Source of the DNA: Hymenochaete sp. R1
Taxonomy: Eukaryota; Basidiomycota; Agaricomycetes; Hymenochaetales; Hymenochaetaceae
DNA length: 64,000 bases
NCBI GenBank assembly: GCA_019400425.1
Contig: JAFREE010000002.1
Coordinates: 310,001-374,000 of the forward strand
Direction: 5' to 3'
Part shown: piece after piece, positions 14,020 to 22,287 of the stretch
Layout: every line of letters starts with the position of its first letter
Position numbering within the stretch: position 1 is the first letter of the stretch
Made by a program: the position numbers and the translations under genes
Notes under the pieces: model-generated
Database searches by the model: none
What the model was told of the DNA's origin: nothing
Seen by the model: the letters and a program-made list of their open reading frames with translations, nothing else

Positions 14020-15774
14020 ATGGAAGGACATTTGAAGGAGGTATTCGAATCTCAGGGCTTTTCGAAAATGTCATATCTGAAATATGCATAGCTCTTTCAA
14101 TTCCTTCACGATAAAAATCCTCAAGTTCGTCAAATCGCATTGTCAAATCTTCTCGGACATACGTCAAAGAATGCACCAACAAGAAACATATTCTTCGCGG
14201 AAATCGGTATGGGAGGGTTGAAGAACAATGCGGAAAATCAATGTATTCGAGATTTGAAGATTCTATGTCGGGATCAACTGGTAGGTTACGCATACATACA
14301 GCCACGTCCATCCGTATTGCGGTCAATCTATATTTTTCAGGCGATAGCTCACGATGCGTTTCGTGCTCTCATTAATCTATCCGACGGACCCAACCTAGCA
14401 GCCGCCCTGTCCGAACCCAGTTTTCTGGTCTTTCTGGTTTCCTATATTCTTGTCAGTGATAGTCAAATTTCTTGAACTGGACCCCATCTTACGAGCGCTT
14501 CATTCAGAACCCACCTTCTATCCTATCAGATCTAGCTACGATGCTACTTTCAAACATGACTTCTCAGCCCTCGGCGTGTGCCGCGCTTCTGACTTTGAAA
14601 GTGCCAGTAGTCCGGTTTTCAACAAAATCACCACTGTATTATCCTCCTCAGTCTCGATCTGGAACGAGTCCGGCGCCTTCTCCATATCCGTCTGAGAAAG
14701 AGACTAGTATTTTGGCTCTCCCTTTACTCGTCCAAGCTTTTGTTCAAGGAGCTAAAGTTGGCCTGCCACCCGAGCAGCACGGCAGAAAGGGGGACCTCCA
14801 TTTCCTTGCGAATATATTCGCCAACCTGAGTGTAGTGAGTACAACCCACCCCTGTGGGTGCTGCTTTCTGATCTTTTGAACAAGTAAGGCCCCCGCAGGG
14901 AGGCTCTTTTTCTTGACACCGAGGCCAACAGATCCGCTGGGTCCGGAAAATGACACGGAGACTGAGAGAGAATACCCGCTGTCTCAACTGGTAGTGTTCA
15001 CTGAGCACGCGGACACCATGAGACGAGGCGGCGTTGCGTCCACGATAAAGTGCGTTTCACCGTTCAATGGGAGGCACGACATTTAAAGCATATGACAGGC
15101 ACTGTGCATTCCATGTGCCGGCGCACAAAGCCATGCTCCTTCCAGAGACCGAGCTCATATCTGTGCCACCGTCGACTGCTGTTGCACCCGGGCTCAATGT
15201 CTTGCCTTACATCTTACTTCCGCTGGCTGGTCCGGAAGAGTTTGATTCGGAGGTAAGTCAATTTGCGTATTTGTTCCAGAAAGGACCGATATCCAAATAC
15301 TCATTTGAATTGTTTAGGACCAGGAGAAGCTTCCACCAGCACTGCAGCTGCTACCTGACACGAAAAGACGAGAGCCAGACGAAGTTCTTCGAGTGTTGCA
15401 TCTCGAAACTATGATTCTTTTGTGCACAAGTAGAGCAGGTAGGGAATACCTACGGAACAACGGTGTGTATGAGATTGTTCGAGTATTGCATTTAGCGGAG
15501 CAAGTGGACAAGGTTTATTTTGCGATTTCTGCACCATTGCAACTCTGACGAACTAATTGAAATACGTACTCAGGTTTCCGAGCAAATAGAGAGGTTAGTC
15601 ACACTGCTGAAGGGCGACGACAAGCCCTTAGAAGAGGTAAAAGGAGATACGTGGATTCATGAGGTACCTCTGGACGCGGAAGAGGTCGAAGCTGATTCGG
15701 TGAGGCCTGCGTCATTTGGTGACGCAAGCGGGGCACCAGAAGAAGACGAAGACGACAAAATCGTCGAAGTTTGA
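14020..15774 (+). CDS. HGH1: HGH1 family Armadillo-repeat chaperone for eEF2
   Basis: Eight exons (14020-14040, 14092-14280, 14341-14451, 14508-14834, 14889-15049, 15099-15252, 15318-15512, 15574-15774) give 452 residues. In yeast, HGH1 helps fold elongation factor 2 together with the chaperonin TRiC. Visible family features are the N-terminal repeat (DKNPQVRQIALSNLLGHT), DAFRALINLSDGP, the HFLANIFANLSV repeat, NVLPYILLPLAGPEEFD, and the C-terminal ETMILLCTSRAGREYLR block. The tail is acidic. Exon 1 is only seven codons, but it restores a family-like N-terminus (MEGHLKELFQFL). It diverges from SPT20 across ~215 bp, which must hold both promoters. Confidence 0.9.
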
Positions 15775-16357
15775 AGCTGCGTTGAAGTAGTATGGATCGA
15801 GAAGTGTATGTATGTTCTATTCGGAGCCTATGGAAGCTGCGGAGTCGCTATGTCTGTTTGCTGTGATATGTTTGAGAACATACTCATATATGTTCATATA
15901 CTCAAGGCTCAGAACTTGCAGATTCGCTGACAACCGTTGACGCAATTCTCCTGTGCTTAGCTGAAACGACCTCCCGCAAAGTCTCCGAGATGCTTCTTCG
16001 TACGTCAGATGAGCATGATAGACTTCGAAGCGGTTGTTCCGTTGCGCTGGGTGCCCCACACGGCACCGGCCTTGTGGTGACCAGCAATTTTTTTTCTGCA
16101 CTTTCGGTAAGTGCGCTACGTGTGCGCGAAAGCGCTAGATTCCCCGCTCGGCCCGCTATGTTTTATGAATGGAAGTATAAAACCTCTCATCAAGATAAAC
16201 TGCGGAGCTTCCTCTTCAACATATTCTACTTTCTCTTCCAACACTCCTCTCCTCCTGCAGTGCAGCGAAACTATCTCTCGTTTTCCAAATCCTTCGTTTA
16301 AGCACATTTGCTAAACTTCCAACCAACTCCATCCTCCTCAACTTACCATCTCTAACA
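15775..16357. other. Spacer and promoter of the repeat-precursor gene
   Basis: The first half is the 3' flank of HGH1. The second half holds a TATA box at 16176-16182 and a C/T-rich leader to the ATG at 16358. No gene is seen. Confidence 0.5.
16176..16182 (+). promoter_or_regulatory. TATA box of the repeat-precursor gene
   Basis: A perfect TATAAAA lies about 180 bp before the ATG. A TATA promoter suits a strongly regulated secreted-protein gene. The start site is inferred about 30 bp downstream. Confidence 0.55.
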
Positions 16358-17502
16358 ATGCAATTCTCCTCTGGATTTTCTTCTCTCTTGTTCATGATGC
16401 TCGCTGGTTCGATGCATGTAAACGCTCTGCCTGCAGGTGGTCTTGCTGCGGTGAGTTGGAACATTGAACTTCTTATTCAAACGTCCCACTAATTTGCTGT
16501 GAAATCAGAGGCAAGCTGATGCCAGTGCGACCGCGTCTTCGTCAGCTTCTTCCTCAACTGCCGCATCCGAGCCTTCAGACCCTGGCCTGGTTGGTGGTCT
16601 CCTCGGTGGTGTCACTGGTACCGTTGGCGGTATCGTGGACGGTGCGACAGATGCCGTTAGCGGTATTGTTGGGGGTGTCGGCTCGACCGTCGATGGTGCA
16701 GTCGGTATCAAGCGTCAGGAAGCTGCAGGCAACACAACGACTGGTAGTAGCCAAGGCGCCGTTGGCGGTCTGTTATCTGGAGTTACAGACACTGTCGTAA
16801 GCGCGATCGTGACTTCTGTGAAGCTAGATACTGATGCAATGGAATCAGGGTAATGTCGTTGATGGAGTGACTGGTGCCGTATCAGGCATCGTTGGAGGTG
16901 TAGGCAAGTGAAGTTCCTCCTGAATACTCAGCGTCGGATTTCCTGACAAGCATGCTTTAGGTGGAGCTGTGGATGGTGCAACTGGAATCAAACGCCAGAC
17001 AGCTGAAAACTCGGCCACCCCGAGCGGGAGCCAGGGCGCTGTCGGTGGTTTGCTTTCCGGCGTGACGGTCAGTCTTATGTTTTTTTTTTGTATCTGTTAG
17101 CTTCTCTGATCCATTGGTTTTAGGATACAGTCGGAGATGTTGTTTATGGAGTTACGGGCGCAGTCGGCGGTGTTGTCAATGGCGTCGGTAAGTATTCGTC
17201 AGATATTCTAATGCAATTATGATTAAACTTTTAGTAGGTTCTGCAGTGGATGGCGCGACCGGAATCAAACGTCAGGCTGATACGGACAACTCAACGACTG
17301 GTAGTACTGGAGCGGTCGGTGGCCTCCTTTCTGGCGTAACTGACACAGTAGGGAACGTTGTTGATGGTAAGTGGAAAGAGTTGCCTTGTTCTCCGATCCG
17401 AGCTTAGCGAATGATATAGGCGTTACTGGTGCTGTAGGTGGCGTCGTGAATGGCGTTGGTTCGGCTGTCGATGGCGCGACTGGTATTAAGAAAGCCAGGT
17501 GA
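16358..17502 (+). CDS. Secreted repeat protein with Kex2-like KR sites
   Basis: Seven exons (16358-16450, 16509-16796, 16849-16903, 16961-17067, 17124-17187, 17238-17366, 17420-17502) encode 272 residues. Exon 1 is a signal peptide (MQFSSGFSSLLFMMLAGSMH, then VNALPAG). After a Ser/Thr-rich linker come one partial and three full repeats of 57, 57 and 56 residues. Each full repeat opens with Gln, runs GAVGGLLSGVTDTVG, and closes with VDGATGIKR. The Lys-Arg pairs are encoded at 16710-16715, 16990-16995 and 17267-17272, each followed by Gln; the last unit ends IKKAR. This layout predicts Golgi Kex2 cleavage into similar Gly/Val-rich peptides. No Cys occurs. The intron after 16903 is GC-AG. The final exon could instead splice on at a GTGAGC donor near 17499, so the C-terminus is less sure. 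The function is unknown; hydrophobic cell-wall peptides such as Rep1-type repellents are one precedent. Confidence 0.82.
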
Positions 17503-18466
17503 GCAACAGGGTTCTCAAATATACCTGGTCGCGATACTCATCAAACGGTTGCTTCGGTTTCAAGGTCGAGCGCGAAGTTCCGCCTGTAGAAGATGTAGCA
17601 CAGACCCTAGTTTGAAATTGGACTGCGGTCAACATGTAAAATGTCAATTGCTACTGTGTAGTGGAGCGTTTCAATCAAAATGATACCATGAGAGAATCAA
17701 AACAAACATACGTGTGAAAGAGAAAACAACATATGAAGTCTGCGTCTGAACCGGTTGTGGTTAGTCGTGAAGAAGCTGATAATTTGTGATTGTTTGCCGC
17801 CAACGACTTCCAGAAAAAGGTGACGCGTTGTTACGCGTTGTTGTCCCGTCGTTTGGTCACTCGTTTTTCCAGAACTCCAATCGTCAACGTCGATAAGTCC
17901 TCTTCATCGCTTCCTTTCAACCACGACTGATGCAAATGCTACCGCATCGGTATCAATGACCAAAGGCTCCAAGAATCTTGGGGGCGCAACGCGCCTTGAG
18001 TGTGTCGCAAAGATGCTCGTATCCCACACACCGTTGCCCCGCAACTTCAGAAGAGGGCCTTGACAACCCGACCTTTTTTCACGCCTGCTTCTTACGCCCT
18101 GCCTCGACAGAGATCAAATCAGAAGAAGGAATAACATCGGTTGCGGGGTTCTGGCGGGCTTCGCTTTCTTTGTCCTGGTTGGCCAATGACCAATGTCGCG
18201 AACGGCGGGAATGTTATAAAACTCGTCCTCTGCTTGCCTCTCGCTTTCTCTTCAAGCGCCTTCTTTCGCCCTTCACCAGCAGCTCTCGCTCTTCGTTCTT
18301 CTCTCGATCTGTGATCGATTCCTCCCAATCCTTTCCCGCTGCGCGGTCTTTCTGATTCTCACATAGCCCTTCCTCAAAGCCTCTCATTGACCGCTTCTTA
18401 CTTTTCACTGTCCAAGTTCAGAACTCTCCTTCGCCTTTCCATTTCAATTTCAAGACTTTCAACAAA
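17503..18466. other. Spacer between two secreted-protein genes
   Basis: Nearly 1 kb. The right end has two CCAAT motifs and a TATA box (18183-18221) serving the next gene, then a C/T-rich leader. Open frames in this leader are composition artefacts. No RNA gene or repeat is seen. Confidence 0.5.
18183..18221 (+). promoter_or_regulatory. CCAAT boxes and TATA box
   Basis: Two CCAAT motifs (about 18183 and 18191) lie just upstream of TATAAAA (18215-18221), some 250 bp before the ATG at 18467. The arrangement is that of a strong core promoter. Confidence 0.55.
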
Positions 18467-19600
18467 ATGCGTTTCTCTGTCGCTGTCATTTCTGCGATCC
18501 TCGCAGTTTCTACGTCGGCCATGGCAGCCCCTGCTCCTTACGCTCATGGTGCACTTATGGTATGTCTTGCCTCCACAGCAATGCTGTAATACTCTAAAGG
18601 CTTTCCCCCTGTTAGATGCGTCACGGAGGTGGAGGCGGCGGCCAAGGTGCTGGTAACAATGCAGGAGGTGCTGCTGGAGCTGCTGGAGCCAACGCGGCCG
18701 GTGGTGCCAATGGCGCAGCTGCTGGTAACGGAACTGCTACAGCAGACGGTGCAGCTGGTGATGCTGCAGGAGCAGCAGCAGCAGACGGTGCCAACGGTGC
18801 AACAGGTGCGGCTGCTGGAGGAACTACTGGCAAGGGCAAAGGCAAGAACGCCGGTGGAAACAATGCTGGAAACAACGCTGGGGGAGCTGCTGCTGCTGCT
18901 ACCGCGACTGTGACTGGTAAGTCTGATGGCGTCCTTTCACTATGAATGTCGGTCTCACATCTTTCAGTATCTCAATGCGACGCTGCTGCTGCTGCCGCCA
19001 CCGCGACTGATGCTGCTGCAGGCGGTGCAGCAGCTTCCGCGGCCGATGCTGCGGGTAGTGCTGCATCTGCTACAGATGCAGCAGCTGGTGATGCAGCCAC
19101 CGCGAGTGCCGCTGAAGGCGGTGCGGCAGCGTCTGCCACTGAAGCTGCTGGAGGTGCTGAGGCTTCTGGTGCTGCTGCTGGTGCTGATGGTAGTGCGGCT
19201 TCTGCTACGGAAGCCGCTGGTGGGGCGGAAGCTTCAGCGACGGACGCTGCGGCTGGAAGCGAAGCGTCTGCATCCGACGCTGCTGCTGCAGGTGATGTTG
19301 CAACCGCGACTGACGCGGCCAGTGCGGCAGCGGCTACCGCGACTGAGGCAGCTGGTGGAAGCACTGGCAAGACTGGCAAGGGCAAGAACGCTCAGAATGC
19401 TAACGCTGCTGCTGCAGGTGGTGCGCAGGGTGGTCAGGATGGTGAACTCGCTGGTTTGCTCTCTGAAATCGGTCTTGTTAGGTCAAAGTAAGTCTTCGCC
19501 CTTTTTCTTGAAGTCAGTTCTTAATCGGATTCTTTGTAGAAGGGCACTCCGTTTCGTCCGTGACAACATCAAGAAGAGGCGTCTTGACGTTGCCTACTAA
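18467..19600 (+). CDS. Secreted Ala/Gly-rich low-complexity protein
   Basis: Four exons (18467-18559, 18616-18916, 18968-19487, 19540-19600) encode 324 residues. Exon 1 is a signal peptide (MRFSVAVISAILAVSTSAMA). The body is Ala/Gly/Thr/Asp-rich with imperfect repeats of SATEAAGGAEAS type. A Gly/Lys/Asn block (TGKGKGKNAGGNNAGNN, then TGKTGKGKNAQNANAA) ends both halves, which suggests an internal duplication along exons 2 and 3. One Cys (VSQCDAA) is present. The C-terminus is charged and non-repetitive (RALRFVRDNIKKRRLDVAY). Like its upstream neighbour, the first coding exon is exactly 31 codons and is followed by a phase-0 intron. It is probably an extracellular or cell-wall protein; I recognise no family. 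Confidence 0.8.
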
Positions 19601-20070
19601 ATTCAAAATCCACACCATCGTTTCCCTTCCCCATTTACGTCTCCCTTGTTCACATTTGCTTACTACATAGCATTACCACGGACTTTTTTCGTTGATTATT
19701 GATTTTGATTTACCGCTCTTGCAGTAACACTCTTGGCTAAGTATCGCTGCTGCGGGCGTTGGCTACGGACTGTGGACTTTTAGTGTGTAGTACTTAGCAC
19801 ATGGCTCTTATTCAATTTGAGGCCGAAGGGCTGAGAATCATAACTCTTTCGTGAGCTGTTTGTGTTTAAGAGCAAATGTAAGAAGACCTTTCTATATCCT
19901 TGTGCATCAAAGGAAGGAGTCGCATTTGTGTCTTTAAATTTTACATATAGTGACAAGGTTAAAGTTAACCTTGCGTATCAGGTCTCATCCACTGTTATTG
20001 CAATCGCATCTGACACTCTTTATAATGAATACGAGGGTAATAGATCGTATCGTTGATGAGAAATGCGTAT
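19601..20070. other. Convergent spacer
   Basis: 3' flanks of the Ala-rich gene (+) and SDS3 (-). AT-rich with no other feature seen. Confidence 0.4.
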
Positions 20071-21269
20071 CTATGTTCGAATACTCTGCCCGGAAGCAGC
20101 AGCCCTTTTTTTCTTGGCACCCCTCCGTATTTCGATAAGATCGCTCTCGACTTCAAGCTCTTTGCTCGACGAAAGTTGCTGTATTGCTTTTCCAAGCCCA
20201 GTGAGTGCCATAGGTTGCGCTCCGCCCCCTTTATTTCGCTTCTTCGACCCACTCCCATTGCTATAACCATTCGACGGAGTCGAGGCTGTAAGGGGTAGAG
20301 GGAATGGCGAGGGTATTTCGTCGACGGACAAGGAATGCGGATTTGGGACGGGGACGACAGTGGCGGGGAGATTCGCATTCGGGGTGCCTGAGCCATAGCT
20401 GCCGTAACCGCCGTATGTGGATGGTGGTGGCGAGCCACCCATTTTGTTGCGAAGCTTACGCGTAATGTGTGAGCGAGATTGCGCGTCAAGAGTTGCGTCT
20501 TTGAGAGTCGTGCGTTAGCTATAGAGACTAACAAAGAAAGAGAAAAAGCATACCTGTGATCCCCTCCCCATCCTTCTCCTCTCTAGCGCGTCGTCTCCGC
20601 TCTTCGACACTCTCCAACAACCTCTCCCTCACTCTATCCCTCCCCTTGCGCCATTCCTCTTCAACCCGGTTCCTCTCTTCTTCATAAGATGTCCTCACAG
20701 CTGCATGCGCATTCTCTTCCTCGACAGACAGTTGGGCGACAAGTGCAGACCTCTCTAAGGAAAGCGGGTAAAGGCGAAGCTGGTATGAATGTGAGCTCTG
20801 CGGATGCGTCGCTAGTTGTACCGCTGTCGATTGCAAGGACGTGATTTGTTCGTTGTATTGGCGACTTCTGCTCGAAACAAATTCATAGGGCATTAGAATG
20901 CTATCGCCAGACAGAGCGTGAAAGCAAAGGCGTGAGTGATGATTCCGCCCACTTACATCTCCTTTTTGTCTGCCATCTCCCGGCTTAGCCTCATAGCCAC
21001 TTCTCTTCTCTTTCTATCCTTCTTTTGATCATCGGTATAGTAGTTTGAGCCTACAAGAATAGATCACGATAAGAAAAGTTTTACGTTCTTCGAAGCACCG
21101 TGCGACAACAGCAGGTTTTATACCGAGACGCACCATGCAACTTTGACGATGTAGCAAGAGCTGAAATATGGAAAGCCGCGTTGGCGTCGTGTACGTCGAA
21201 CACAGCGTTTTTGCGAGGTTTGTGACCCGAAGCATAAGGTAGAGTGAACATGCCAGGCTGTGGGGGCAT
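20071..21269 (-). CDS. SDS3: Sds3-like subunit of the Rpd3L histone deacetylase complex
   Basis: Four exons (21134-21269, 20957-21050, 20554-20867, 20071-20498) encode 323 residues. Sds3/BRMS1-family proteins hold the Sin3-Rpd3 deacetylase together in the nucleus. The Sds3-like coiled coil is clear: DRKRREVAMRLSREMADKKE, then YNEQITSLQSTAVQLATHP, the long charged helix with EEERNRVEEEWRKGRDRVRE, and RLLESVEERRRRAREEKDGE. A short block DAQSRSHITRKLRNK precedes a Ser/Pro/Gly-rich tail. The second exon was joined through a gtgcgt donor at 21133, which preserves the frame. I chose the MPPQPGMF methionine; an in-frame ATG at 21338 would add 23 residues. Confidence 0.85.
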
Positions 21270-21370
21270 CAATCGTCGGTGGGTAGTGAATGAGCGTAGT
21301 AGAAGAGAAGAGCCTAGGGGCGTTCCGAGTCCAACCAATTCAGTCAGTCCGTCTATTACGGTCTAATATA

Positions 21371-21614
21371 GGACCGGTGAATATCGCGTAACAGTAACAG
21401 GCATCCGCCCCGGTCCACCCCAATCACGTGACATCATTTCCCGCTAATCCGTCAAGACTTCGGAAAATCTGACTCCATAGAGTTGTTGGGAATGTCCAGA
21501 TATGCTAAACCATGTCTTTATTTGCGAGATTGTGTTTGTGGTTCTGGCTGTATTTGAGGTGAACTTTTGGGTGGACCCTTGGGCAGATGCCTGTTACGCG
21601 ATATTCACCGGTCC
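21371..21614. repeat. Inverted repeat, 22 bp perfect arms
   Basis: The 22-base arm at 21371-21392 (core ggaccggtgaatatcgcg) recurs in reverse complement at 21593-21614. Similarity continues outside the perfect core on both sides with a 6-base indel, giving imperfect arms of about 60 bp. The ~200 bp between them has no coding potential. This suggests a small foldback element or a remnant. Confidence 0.75.
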
Positions 21615-21620
21615 ATCTAA

Positions 21621-21882
21621 TACTGTACCGGAATGTATTGATGAAACGGTAATGGGTAATGGTTGACTTTCTCGTCTCGTGTGTAATGGGTAATGGGGGG
21701 CTCGTTTCATAGGGACTAGGGTCATGTAATGCAAAAAAATCCCCGGCCCCTGTTCGGCTTCCCGCTCTCGTCTCATGCCCAAGGGCATGTAATGCGTAAT
21801 GTAGACCCCGTTTCATGCTGTCTCATGCACTCAGGTTGTAATGGTCGAAACCCCCGTTTCATCAATACATACCGGTACAGTA
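21621..21882. mobile_element. MITE-like element with 29 bp terminal inverted repeats
   Basis: Bases 21621-21649 begin tactgtaccgg and continue into gtattgatgaaacgg. They recur in reverse complement at 21854-21882 with one mismatch. The 262 bp between the outer ends is non-coding. If the outermost TA is a target duplication, the inverted repeat starts CTGTACCGG, consistent with a TA-inserting MITE. It abuts the other inverted repeat and shares an accgg-containing end with it. A second copy is needed to prove mobility. Confidence 0.55.
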
Positions 21883-22287
21883 CACGTTAGTTAATACGGT
21901 CTCGATCGATTCAATTGGGGTGCGGCAATCACGTGCTTACATCTTATCTCTGAAAAAAAGACTCAAAGAAACCAAGAAACACATTTCATTTCGGTCATCA
22001 CTTACGCACAATGCGTTGCTCTAGTATTACAAACAAGAAACGAGAATTTGACAGCCAAAGATTCGTTCGATAGATGAAAGAAAGCGGCCTTGCAAATAAA
22101 TAAAGGTCTCGCGGAAAGTGAAAAAGAAAAAAAAAAGATGCATTCAACAAATCTCTGGAACAAGGACAACACCGGTTCTTAGATCGGTATTAAAGCGATG
22201 CACACGCTCAAGGTGGTGCATGCAAAGCGGCAACAGATAGTGTATGTGTATATGTGGGAATTCACGAACGTGTGGCGCGTGGTTCGT

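Larger units (their letters stand above)
21270..22287. other. 1 kb spacer with inverted repeats
   Basis: This lies between the SDS3 promoter and the forkhead 3' end. It is dominated by two inverted-repeat structures (listed separately) and by short recurring motifs such as gtaatgggtaatgg and ccccgtttcat. No gene is seen. Confidence 0.6.

Noticed and set aside
16358..17502. Dikaritin-type RiPP precursor
   Set aside because: The repeats lack the short Tyr-containing core and no UstY-like (DUF3328) gene is in the window.
18926..19600. 224-codon Leu/Arg-rich frame over the Ala-rich gene
   Set aside because: It is a shifted-frame shadow of GCT/GCA repeats; the signal-peptide frame with clean introns is the real one.
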